A DNA stretch of 64,000 bases from positions 188,285-252,284 of the forward strand of contig NZ_QKLU01000002.1 in NCBI RefSeq assembly GCF_003208655.1. The letters are read 5' to 3'. Position 1 is the first letter of the stretch, and the number at the start of each line of letters is the position of its first letter. This stretch comes from Pedobacter nutrimenti. Lineage in GTDB: Bacteria > Bacteroidota > Bacteroidia > Sphingobacteriales > Sphingobacteriaceae. The notes under the pieces are model-generated. The model was not told the DNA's origin. It saw only the letters and a program-made list of their open reading frames with translations, and did no database searches. Shown here piece by piece: positions 43,834-52,377 of the stretch. A program made the translations under genes and the position numbers.

Positions 43834-45234
43834 TCAGTCTTTATTCATTCTTACAATCCTGGGCATAAACCTACCCTCTACATCCACCAGCGCGGTCTGC
43901 GCCTGCATGACCCGCTCAATGTCCTTATAAGCCATAGGATGTTCTTCAATACTGCCACCAATTAAAGTAACCCCCGCTGTTCCCAGTATTTTCTTTAAAG
44001 CAGAAACCGTAGAACTGTTTCGGGCCTTTTGCCTGCTCATGGCCCTTCCTGCACCATGGGAAGCAGAATTCAGCGAGGCCGCCACCCCCTTTCCTTTCAC
44101 CAGATAAGCAGCAGTACTCATACTGCCCGGAATGATCCCCATAGCACCCTGGTGGGCAGGCGTTGCACCTTTACGGTGTACCACCGCCTCAAGGCCGTCT
44201 TCCAGCAGTTCCTTCCAGGCAAAATTATGGTGGTTTTCTACTTTTGCCAGCGCCTGTAGTCCAAGGGACTTCAGCAGGCTCGAGTGAATCACATCATGAC
44301 AGGCTTTTGCATAATCCCCGGCAAGATTCATACTCAACCAGTATTCCTGACCTGCCTGTGTATCCATGTCAAGCCAGGCCAGGCTTGACACTGGTTTTGG
44401 CAGCTTACAGGTTTCCATAGCAATCCGGGTATAGTACTGCGCCACATTTGCCCCTAAAGCCCTGCTGCCGGAATGGCTCAACAGGGCCAGGTATTTTTTG
44501 GAGGGAAGGCCCATTGAATTCCCTTCAAATAATTCCAGTTCTCCAAATTCCACAAAATGATTTCCGCCACCAGAACTACCGAGTTGCCTGGCCGCCTTTC
44601 CCTGTAGCTTTTTCAAGAGCTCCGTCTGATGAAATACAGGACTATCCATAATTTCATGTTCCGGCTGCACATCCAGCATTCCTTCCATTCCAAAATGTGT
44701 AAATTGTTTCATCGAAACTTTTATCTGGTGACTGTAACGTTTAAAAAAGCTATCGCTTTCATCAATAATGGTCATGGCCATCCGGCAACCAATATCTACG
44801 CCCACTGCGTAGGGTATAACCGCATTTCTTGTGGCCAGTACCCCTCCTATAGGCAACCCATAACCGGCATGTGCATCCGGCATTAAGGCACCTTGCAGCA
44901 CCACGGGCAGGGACATAGAAAGTTCCATTTGTTTCTTTGCCCCGGCCTCAATGTCCCGGCCTCCATAAATTTTAAGCTGGCCGGTTTCCTGAAGCAGGGA
45001 ATAGCTCTTAAAAGCAAGTGGTTTTGGCCTGTCCATAAAGGTTTCGGCAATCTTGCACAGGAACTGGTCATCTATAAAATCTTGGGGATATTCCCTGATT
45101 TGATGGAGTAGCGCTATAATTTCACTTTTTGAATGGTGTTTGTAGTTCCTGGCCATGATATTGATCACCAGGCTTCTCGCTTTATCATTCGTATAACCTA
45201 TTTTACTAAGTTCTTTTGTTTTTAAAATGCTCAT
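43834..45234 (-). CDS. rtcB: RtcB-family RNA-splicing ligase
   Basis: Joins RNA ends with 2',3'-cyclic phosphate (or 3'-phosphate) to 5'-OH, using GTP and Mn2+; repairs or splices tRNA in characterised organisms. The 466 residues show all key motifs: PDAHAGYGLPIGGV, Mn ligands Asp147 and Cys150 in VGVDIGCRM, His226 in GGGNHF, His254 in LSHSGSR, ENHHNFAW near 335, GATPAHQGAMGIIPGSM, and the guanylated His393 in SASHGAGRAMSR. It lacks neighbouring rtcA, rtcR, archease or prfH. It is convergent with the Lrp gene (27 nt), which separates it from the tRNA-like unit. Confidence 0.95.
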   Translation of the reverse strand: MSILKTKELSKIGYTNDKARSLVINIMARNYKHHSKSEIIALLHQIREYPQDFIDDQFLCKIAETFMDRPKPLAFKSYSLLQETGQLKIYGGRDIEAGAKKQMELSMSLPVVLQGALMPDAHAGYGLPIGGVLATRNAVIPYAVGVDIGCRMAMTIIDESDSFFKRYSHQIKVSMKQFTHFGMEGMLDVQPEHEIMDSPVFHQTELLKKLQGKAARQLGSSGGGNHFVEFGELELFEGNSMGLPSKKYLALLSHSGSRALGANVAQYYTRIAMETCKLPKPVSSLAWLDMDTQAGQEYWLSMNLAGDYAKACHDVIHSSLLKSLGLQALAKVENHHNFAWKELLEDGLEAVVHRKGATPAHQGAMGIIPGSMSTAAYLVKGKGVAASLNSASHGAGRAMSRQKARNSSTVSALKKILGTAGVTLIGGSIEEHPMAYKDIERVMQAQTALVDVEGRFMPRIVRMNKD

Positions 45235-45686
45235 TGTTTTATGCTTTTATCTTCCCGGTCTGTGTTTATACCGGAAATCCCCAATGGAAAATTGATGGTT
45301 ATCCATTGAATTTGCAGTACCCATATTTGAATACAGATACCTTAAAAAATTAATTGTTATTGAATTTGTATAATCGATCCTTAGAAAAGGACACACTCCT
45401 TCCAGACTCCGGAAAATCCTCAAATTACAGCAGACGTGATTCGCTAAACAGCAAAAATTTTAAACGGGCAGCGTTATGCCAATAAAATATATGATGAACA
45501 GAATTGCGCCTGCCCTTAATGGGTAGCGGAAGAAAGGGGCGATATGTAAATATATTCTGTCATGATTCCAGAAGTTAAAAGGTTAACACCAAAAGGAATT
45601 GACCCAAAGATAGGTTATTTCATCTGATTTCGGCAAATGCAAAACACCTTAAATGACAAAGGGCCCCTAAAGGCCCTTGTCGAATG
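45235..45686. other. 452-nt intergenic region upstream of rtcB
   Basis: Holds the rtcB promoter region on its left side and a terminator for tex on its right (listed separately). No ORF, tRNA or convincing structured RNA is seen in between. Confidence 0.55.
45655..45681 (-). terminator. hairpin after tex
   Basis: GACAAGGGCC pairs with GGCCCTTTGTC (one bulged base) across a short CUUUAGG loop region, beginning 6 nt after the tex stop. The downstream U content is poor (CAUUUAA), so termination is probable, not certain. Confidence 0.5.
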
Positions 45687-47981
45687 TTATTTAAATTTAT
45701 CTTTTAAAGCAGCGAGCTTCATTTGAAGATCGCCTTCCGGAAGGGCTTTTTCCTTTCTGGGTTCGTGCTTTTTAGCTGTTGGCCTGGAAGGACCTGGCTT
45801 CGATACATGCTTTGGCCTGGCCTGTTTTACTTTAGGTTTATCGCTTTTGGGTGAAGGTCCTTTTTTCATGGAAAGCGAAATGCGTTTGCGTTCCACATCT
45901 ACTTCCATTACCGTTACCTCCACCTTCTGGTGCACTTTAACCAGATCATTTGGATTGGCAATGAATTTATCCGACATCTGGCTGGTATGTACCAGTCCGT
46001 CCTGATGAACACCAATGTCTACAAAAGCACCGAAATTGGTAATGTTTGTCACAATTCCAGGCAATTTCATCCCCACTTTCAGGTCTGCAATTTCATTTAC
46101 CCCATCGGTAAAACTAAAGACCTCAAACTGCTCCCGGGGATCCCTGCCAGGTTTTGCCAGCTCGTTCATGATGTCATTTAAAGTTGGCAAACCTACCTGG
46201 TCACTCACATACTGCTGCAACTTGATCTGTTTTTGTTTCTGTACATCTTTAAGTAATTCTTCTACAGAACAACCGCTATCGGTTGCCATTTTATGGATCA
46301 AAGCATAGCGCTCCGGATGGACCCCACTTGCATCCAACAACTCCGCACCATTTCTGATCCGCAGAAAACCTGCAGCCTGTTCAAATGCTTTATCGCCCAA
46401 ACGCGGTACCTTTTTCAGGCTTTCTCTGTTTTTAAAGGCCCCGTTTTCATTGCGGTAATTGATGATATTTTGTGCCAGCTGAGGGCCCAGGCCCGAAACA
46501 TAGGCCAAAACCTGTTTAGAAGCCGTATTCAGTTCTACACCCACGGCATTCACACAACTCATTACAGTATCATCCAGTGCCGCCTGCAATTTGTTCTGGT
46601 CCACATCATGCTGATACTGCCCCACACCAATAGACTTGGGGTCAATTTTAACCAGTTCGGCCAACGGGTCCATTAAACGTCGTCCAATGGAAACCGCTCC
46701 CCTTACGGTAATGTCATGGTCCGGGAATTCTTCACGGGCCACTTCAGAAGCAGAATAGATAGATGCTCCGTTTTCATTCACCATCACCACAGCGACTTCC
46801 GGTAAAGCCAGACTCCGGATAAAAAGTTCAGTTTCCCTTCCTGCTGTTCCGTTACCAATTGCTATCGCCTCTATTTCATGTTTGGCCACCAGTTTTTGAA
46901 TGCTCTCTGTTGCATTTCTGATGTTGCCTTGCCCGGTGTGCGGAAAAATTGTCGTATTCTCTAACAATTTACCCTGTTTGTCCAGGCAAACGACCTTACA
47001 GCCCGTCCGGAAACCCGGGTCAATAGCCAGAACATTTTTTTGCCCCATTGGTGCGGCCAGAAGCAGCTGTCTTGCATTTTCTGCAAAAACCCGGATGGCC
47101 TCTTCATCGGCTTTTTCTTTTGAAAAGCCCCGGAGCTCATTTTCCATAGAAGGGGCCAAAAGACGCTTATAGCCATCCTGAATCGCCAGTTCCACCTGTT
47201 TTGCGTTCGCATTGGCTGCTTTGACAAATTGTCTCTCCAGCAAAGCGATCGCTCCATCTTCTGCAGGAACGAGTTCCAGTTTTAAAACAGACTCGTTTTC
47301 ACCTCTTCGCATGGCAAGTACCCGGTGTGAAGGGGTCGATTTAACCGGCTCATCCCAGTTAAAATAATCTTTATATTTTACCCCGCCTTCTTCTTTTCCG
47401 GCAACAACCACAGATTTGAATTTGGCCTGTTGCTGGTAATAATTTCTCATGATGGTACGGGCCTCTGCATTTTCATTGATCATTTCGGCAATGATGTCCC
47501 TTGCCCCGGCAAGCGCCTCTTCCACCGTATGTACCCCCAACTCTTCATTCAGAAAAGACTGGCCTTCCTGTTCTGGGTCTCCGGCAGCCTGCTCCAGCAG
47601 TCTTAATGCCAAAGGCTCCAATCCTTTTTTCCTGGCCTCAGAGGCCCTGGTTTTACGTTTAGGTTTATATGGCAGATAAATATCCTCAATTTCTGTAATC
47701 GTTGCCGCAGCATTGATCTGAACTTCCAGCTCAGGGGTTAATTTACCCAATGCCGTTAAAGCTTTTAAAATCGCTTCTCTTCTTTTATCCAGGTCCCGAA
47801 GCTGCTGGAAACGGTCGCGGATACCGGCGACCTGAACCTCGTCGAGGCTTCCGGTCATTTCTTTACGGTAACGGGAAATGAAAGGGACAGTAGCGCCCTC
47901 ATCCAGTAATTCAATGGTGGCAAGGATTTGTTTTTCTGCTACACCTAATTCAGCAGCAATGATTTTCGAGTGATTACTCAT
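45687..47981 (-). CDS. tex: Tex-family S1 RNA-binding protein
   Basis: A 764-residue nucleic-acid-binding protein. Order: N-terminal helical Tex domain with VPFISRYRKEMTGSLDE and DIYLPYKPKRKTRASEARKKGLEPLA, a YqgF/RuvX-like RNase H fold (VLAIDPGFRTGCKVVCLD), helix-hairpin-helix units (LQAALDDTVMSCVNAVGVELNTAS, VPRLGDKAFEQAAGFLRI), and a C-terminal S1 domain (GMKLPGIVTNITNFGAFVDIGVHQDGLVH). A basic Lys/Pro tail of about 50 residues follows S1. Tex binds RNA polymerase and RNA in relatives. Single gene between two hairpins. Confidence 0.95.
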   Translation of the reverse strand: MSNHSKIIAAELGVAEKQILATIELLDEGATVPFISRYRKEMTGSLDEVQVAGIRDRFQQLRDLDKRREAILKALTALGKLTPELEVQINAAATITEIEDIYLPYKPKRKTRASEARKKGLEPLALRLLEQAAGDPEQEGQSFLNEELGVHTVEEALAGARDIIAEMINENAEARTIMRNYYQQQAKFKSVVVAGKEEGGVKYKDYFNWDEPVKSTPSHRVLAMRRGENESVLKLELVPAEDGAIALLERQFVKAANANAKQVELAIQDGYKRLLAPSMENELRGFSKEKADEEAIRVFAENARQLLLAAPMGQKNVLAIDPGFRTGCKVVCLDKQGKLLENTTIFPHTGQGNIRNATESIQKLVAKHEIEAIAIGNGTAGRETELFIRSLALPEVAVVMVNENGASIYSASEVAREEFPDHDITVRGAVSIGRRLMDPLAELVKIDPKSIGVGQYQHDVDQNKLQAALDDTVMSCVNAVGVELNTASKQVLAYVSGLGPQLAQNIINYRNENGAFKNRESLKKVPRLGDKAFEQAAGFLRIRNGAELLDASGVHPERYALIHKMATDSGCSVEELLKDVQKQKQIKLQQYVSDQVGLPTLNDIMNELAKPGRDPREQFEVFSFTDGVNEIADLKVGMKLPGIVTNITNFGAFVDIGVHQDGLVHTSQMSDKFIANPNDLVKVHQKVEVTVMEVDVERKRISLSMKKGPSPKSDKPKVKQARPKHVSKPGPSRPTAKKHEPRKEKALPEGDLQMKLAALKDKFK

Positions 47982-48000
47982 TTGACTGTTTTTTTAAAAT

Positions 48001-48033
48001 AAAAAATCCCGAAGGGCATCAGCCATCGGGATT
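48001..48033 (-). terminator. rho-independent terminator of pdhB
   Basis: AATCCCGA / TCGGGATT, 8-bp stem with a 13-nt loop, followed on the minus strand by TTTT-rich sequence, 27 nt after the pdhB stop. Confidence 0.8.
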
Positions 48034-48059
48034 GTATTTTTAAGATTATCTTTAATAGC

Positions 48060-49046
48060 TTATTTTGCTACGTACAATACTTCTTTCACGGCTTTCACCA
48101 CGCGCTCTGCATTTGGCAGACTTGCTGCGATCAATGTAGGGGCATATGGAAGCGGAACATCTGCGCAGGTAATACGCAATACCGGGGCATCCAGGTGGTC
48201 AAAAGCATTTTTCTGAACATTGAATGCAATTTCAGAAGAAATGGAAGCCAATGGCCATGCTTCTTCTACAATCACCAGGCGGTTGGTTTTTTTAACCGAC
48301 TCGATAATGGTGGCATAATCGATAGGACGTACTGTACGCAAATCAATCACCTCTGCATTGATGCCTTCTTTAGTCAGCTCTTCTACTGCAGGGTTAACCA
48401 CACGGGTAAGCATTTTACCAAAAGTCACAATGGTTACATCTGTACCTTGCTTAACAACATTGGCTTTGCCCAGAGGAATGTAATATTCTTCTTCAGGCAC
48501 CTCGCCTTTATCGCCATACATCACCTCAGATTCCATAAAAATTACAGGATCCGGATCCAGGATAGACTGTTTTAAAAGACCTTTTGCTTCGTAAGGGGTT
48601 GAAGGGACCACAACTTTTAAACCAGGGCAGTTTGCATACCAGTTTTCAAAGTTCTGAGAGTGCTGCGCACCCAATTGTCCGGCATTACCGGTTGGTCCGC
48701 GGAACACAATAGGAACAGAAAATTGTCCTCCACTCATGGATAACATTTTTGCTGCACCGTTAATAATCTGATCAATAGCAACCAAAGAGAAGTTAAATGT
48801 CATAAACTCTACGATTGGAATTAATCCGTTCATTGCTGCCCCTATACCTATACCGGCAAATCCAAGCTCAGCAATAGGGGTATCAATAATGCGTTTGTCG
48901 CCAAACTCATCCAGCATACCCTGACTAACCTTGTATGCACCGTTGTATTGCGCAACTTCTTCACCCATCATGAACACGTTTTCGTTTTTACGCATTTCTT
49001 CGCTCAGGGCTTCACGCAGGGCTTCTCTAAATTGAATCTCTCTCAT
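48060..49046 (-). CDS. pdhB: pyruvate dehydrogenase E1 component, beta subunit
   Basis: With the alpha subunit, decarboxylates pyruvate using thiamine diphosphate and passes the acetyl group to E2. The 328 residues show the E1-beta features: VFMMGEEVAQYNGAYKVSQGML, the activating Glu region, DTPIAELGFAGIGIGAAMNGL, VFRGPTGNAGQLGAQHSQ, and the C-terminal VIDLRTVRPIDY and VEEAWPLASI. Branched-chain 2-oxo acid E1-beta is the alternative, but the first two segments favour PdhB. The alpha subunit, E2 and E3 are not adjacent. Monocistronic with its own terminator. Confidence 0.92.
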   Translation of the reverse strand: MREIQFREALREALSEEMRKNENVFMMGEEVAQYNGAYKVSQGMLDEFGDKRIIDTPIAELGFAGIGIGAAMNGLIPIVEFMTFNFSLVAIDQIINGAAKMLSMSGGQFSVPIVFRGPTGNAGQLGAQHSQNFENWYANCPGLKVVVPSTPYEAKGLLKQSILDPDPVIFMESEVMYGDKGEVPEEEYYIPLGKANVVKQGTDVTIVTFGKMLTRVVNPAVEELTKEGINAEVIDLRTVRPIDYATIIESVKKTNRLVIVEEAWPLASISSEIAFNVQKNAFDHLDAPVLRITCADVPLPYAPTLIAASLPNAERVVKAVKEVLYVAK

Positions 49047-49108
49047 TGTATATTCAAATATTAACTGTGGGCAAATATAAGTATTGTAATCTAATTATAA
49101 AGTTTGTT

Positions 49109-49459
49109 TTAACCGGACAATGATTCTCCAAAATGCAGGATATTACCATTGTTGTCTAATATGGAAAACTGTCTCATTTCCCATGGCATATCTGCCAATC
49201 CGCCTTCCGGATGGATCACGCCTTCCGCCTTATATTGCGCAAACAGCGCATCCACTTCTGTAACATTGATGTAGCAGCCTGTGGCTTTTGGGATCTGAGG
49301 ATCTGTTGTGGTCCAGAAATGCAGGAAAACATCATCCTTACCAAAAATCAGGTAGCCCTCCCATTCCGAATGAAAGGTAAAACCCAGTTTCTTTGTATAA
49401 AAGTCAATAGTACTTTGTGTATCCAGGGAGGCCAGAATAGGTACTGCCGATGTTAACAT
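49109..49459 (-). CDS. VOC-family protein (bleomycin-resistance/glyoxalase-like)
   Basis: A 116-residue vicinal-oxygen-chelate fold protein: PILASLDTQSTIDFYTKKLGF at the N-terminus, VFLHFWTTTDPQIPKATGCYINV in the centre, MRQFSILDNNGNILHFGE at the C-terminus. This pattern is the bleomycin-resistance group, which binds rather than degrades; resistance itself is not shown. It precedes pdhB by 62 nt and may be read with it. Confidence 0.88.
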   Translation of the reverse strand: MLTSAVPILASLDTQSTIDFYTKKLGFTFHSEWEGYLIFGKDDVFLHFWTTTDPQIPKATGCYINVTEVDALFAQYKAEGVIHPEGGLADMPWEMRQFSILDNNGNILHFGESLSG

Positions 49460-49469
49460 TTGTTCCGAA

Positions 49470-52373
49470 TTAAAGTCCGCATAAAGTTAAGTAGGGCGAA
49501 TATAGAAATCCTGCTTCATTTTCCGTTGGCAAAAATGGCATACTTTCGTCAAAAAGTTCTGACAATTTGATCCGCAGCAATTCCAGGAATTCGGTTTTAA
49601 TACTTTCCAGCCTTTCCCCGTTCAGTTTTGTCTTCTCCTTTCCTTCCATAAACCAGGTGCCTTCGTTGCGGATGTTACGGGTACTGTAAAGATTGGGTTC
49701 TACCCCCTTCAAGCCATTTGCCTGCTCAAATACATATGTATAAAACAGGGTCTGGACCAGGGCCTTGTTTTGTTTATTTCCATTGGTATCAAAAACATCT
49801 TCCAGGTTACTGAACCTCAGGTTATCGCTGCCGGTTTTATAATCGACGATCCTTGTCGTGCCATTTTTCCGGTCAATCCGGTCAATAATCCCATGCAGTT
49901 TGATTTTGTATGGTTTTCCTTTCCGTTCAAAAGCAAACTCCACCTGGTCCCGCTGTTCCAATGCCAGGATCTCAAAAGGGGCCTGTTGCTCATCATAATC
50001 CAGAATCAGTCCGGCATATTCTTCAGCGATGGCCAAAACCACTTTCTGCATCCCATTATGGACCACCTGATGCGATTCATTGTCAAACATTACCTTGGCA
50101 AAGCCCCGCACGGCAAGTTCAGGAATCTCTTTTCTTTTTGCGGCAATGGCTTCTTTAGACACGACCGGATCTGAATTTCTGAGTTCGCCATAAAAGGTTT
50201 CCATAACATAATGCAAAATGGACCCGATGTAATTCGCCTCCAGATTCTCCGTAATTTCTTCCGGCTCTTCTATTTTCGCAACGTATTTATAAAAAAACTG
50301 CAAAGGGCAATTGATGTATGTGGTTAAAGCGGAAGCCGACAAAGCAATTTCTCCTTCCAGATATTTGTTCAGTACAGCCATCACTGCTGCATCTTTTTCA
50401 ACCTTAACCGCTTTTTTCATTTCAGTCCGGATGCTTTGTTTATGCTCCAGATAATGGAAGGTATAGCCGCTTTCATACTCCAGCTGTCTTAAAAAGCGAC
50501 TGGGCTCTCCTGTATTGGTCTCATCGGCCTGCGCATTATACACCAGGCTCACCTGCTCGGAGCGCTGCAACAAACGGTAAAACATATAGGCCGAAATGGC
50601 ATCCTGGTTTTCCAATACCGGCAAGCCATAGGCCCTGCGGATACCATCAGGAATAAAACTCGGGGAAGCACTGCTTTGCGGCAGCAGGCCTTCATTGGTC
50701 CCCAATATATAAATTCTTTCAAAATCGAGGTTCCTGCTTTCCAGCAAACCCATCACCTGTATGCCCTGTAAAGGTTCACCACTTAGAGGAACAGAAATTC
50801 CCTGTATGGCTTTCTGGATCAATGACAATACAAAAGACAAATCCCCGCTTTGCTGTAACTGGGGCAAATATGCTTTTAAAGAATCATGAAGGCGGTTGAG
50901 CTCCTTAATTGCTGCAACAAAAAGATCGGCCTCTGTTTGTCTAAGGCTTTTATCGGCCAGCTGTTGCTCGAGTATCCGCTTAAAAATGGCCTGCAAAATC
51001 CCGGTAGCTTCCTCTGCTGAATTCACTTTCCTGAAAAACAATTCCAGTAAACCTTTCTGGCCCTGAAGCCGGCTTAAGGGCACCTCCGCGAGCTGTTCAC
51101 CCAATAGTTTGTGCTGAATTTTCCCTCTTTGCTTTTCATTAATCCCGGTTAAAGGATGAGACAAAAAAGCCTCTACTTCACGATAATAAACGGTTTCTTT
51201 TGCGCCCTGGATCAGTTGCGCCTGGATACTGAGCCAAAGGTCGGCCAAACCAAAAATAGAAGAAGCCGCCAGAGGATAACCCATGGTCACATTCAGGTGA
51301 AGTATTTTGCTTTGCCCATCCAGCTCATAATGTGTTGGTATGGTCTGTAATACCGGCAAAAGCAAACTTTCATCCGCAAGGATCAAAGCAAGCCGGCCCG
51401 CATTGTCCGGGTGATCCAGTAAGGGATAATCTTTTTGCAAAGCCCCTTCCAAAACTTTTGCCTGTGCCACCTGACCTTGTGTTTTGTAAACGTTTACCGT
51501 TTTTGGATTGGAGCGGATTTTGTCTTTGACCTGCTCAAAAACATTTTTTAACCCGGTTTGCTGCAAATTTTTTCGCAGAAACAATCCGGCCTCCTGCAAA
51601 GGGTCATCCAGGTAATAAGGATCCGCATCAAAATAAAACAGCGCTTTACCTGCTTCCTGCCAGCGGCTAAAAACCTTTGCTTCGGCCCTGCTCAAAGCAT
51701 TAAACCCTACAAATACCAGCTTCGCCCTGTCAAAATCCTTAATAAAGTCAGGGTTTCCGCTTTTTCCCTCAGCCAGTTGCCGGTAAACATTACCGATAGT
51801 ACTCAGTCCTTTCTTTTCCAGTTCCAGGTGAAAATTCTGGTACAATTCTGGCATTCTCTGCCACATTTTAATAAACTGCTCCTGTTGTTTTTTATGTTTT
51901 CCTTCTGAATAAGACGTCCAGAACCCCTTTAAAAAGTCTTGTTGCTCCTGGGTAAGGTAATCGAATTCATAATCTACAATGGCAAAATCTTCTAGTTGCC
52001 GGAAAATTGTTCCGGCATCGACCAGGTCATTGTCGATCTGCGCAAAATCACTTAAAATAATTCTTGCCGCCGGATAGAACCTGGCCGGCTCCATAATTTC
52101 TTCCCCGTAGCTTCGGGCCAGTTCATTATAACATTGATATAAAGTGAAGAACTGGGAAAACCCATCTGCAATTTTAAAAGTAGAAGACAATGCAAAAAAC
52201 TCCTGGATGGTAAAAAAGGAAGGGCTCCAGAATGGTTTTTGAATCAACCTGGCCAAATGGTTCTGCATATAGGCCACCGGCCTTTTATTGTTAAAAATAA
52301 TTGCCGTATACTGCAGGTCCTCTCCAAAACGCTCCAGCAGATCTTCGGCGACCTCTGTTAAAAATGCTTTCAT
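49470..52373 (-). CDS. AddB-type PD-(D/E)XK nuclease/helicase-like subunit
   Basis: A 967-residue protein of the AddB/RexB type, second gene of a recombination pair. An inactive-helicase-like body includes FIPDGIRRAYGLPVLENQDAISAYMFYRLLQRS. The C-terminal nuclease shows YINCPLQFFYKYVAKIEEPEE, then LHGIIDRIDRKNGTTRIVDYKTG (catalytic D-x-x-x and DYK). In AddB of Bacillus four Cys hold an Fe-S cluster around this nuclease; here only the first (YINC) and one near the end (LTLCGL) can be seen, so the cluster is probably absent. It starts 4 nt after the AddA-type gene. Confidence 0.85.
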   Translation of the reverse strand: MKAFLTEVAEDLLERFGEDLQYTAIIFNNKRPVAYMQNHLARLIQKPFWSPSFFTIQEFFALSSTFKIADGFSQFFTLYQCYNELARSYGEEIMEPARFYPAARIILSDFAQIDNDLVDAGTIFRQLEDFAIVDYEFDYLTQEQQDFLKGFWTSYSEGKHKKQQEQFIKMWQRMPELYQNFHLELEKKGLSTIGNVYRQLAEGKSGNPDFIKDFDRAKLVFVGFNALSRAEAKVFSRWQEAGKALFYFDADPYYLDDPLQEAGLFLRKNLQQTGLKNVFEQVKDKIRSNPKTVNVYKTQGQVAQAKVLEGALQKDYPLLDHPDNAGRLALILADESLLLPVLQTIPTHYELDGQSKILHLNVTMGYPLAASSIFGLADLWLSIQAQLIQGAKETVYYREVEAFLSHPLTGINEKQRGKIQHKLLGEQLAEVPLSRLQGQKGLLELFFRKVNSAEEATGILQAIFKRILEQQLADKSLRQTEADLFVAAIKELNRLHDSLKAYLPQLQQSGDLSFVLSLIQKAIQGISVPLSGEPLQGIQVMGLLESRNLDFERIYILGTNEGLLPQSSASPSFIPDGIRRAYGLPVLENQDAISAYMFYRLLQRSEQVSLVYNAQADETNTGEPSRFLRQLEYESGYTFHYLEHKQSIRTEMKKAVKVEKDAAVMAVLNKYLEGEIALSASALTTYINCPLQFFYKYVAKIEEPEEITENLEANYIGSILHYVMETFYGELRNSDPVVSKEAIAAKRKEIPELAVRGFAKVMFDNESHQVVHNGMQKVVLAIAEEYAGLILDYDEQQAPFEILALEQRDQVEFAFERKGKPYKIKLHGIIDRIDRKNGTTRIVDYKTGSDNLRFSNLEDVFDTNGNKQNKALVQTLFYTYVFEQANGLKGVEPNLYSTRNIRNEGTWFMEGKEKTKLNGERLESIKTEFLELLRIKLSELFDESMPFLPTENEAGFLYSPYLTLCGL

Positions 52374-52377
52374 CTGT

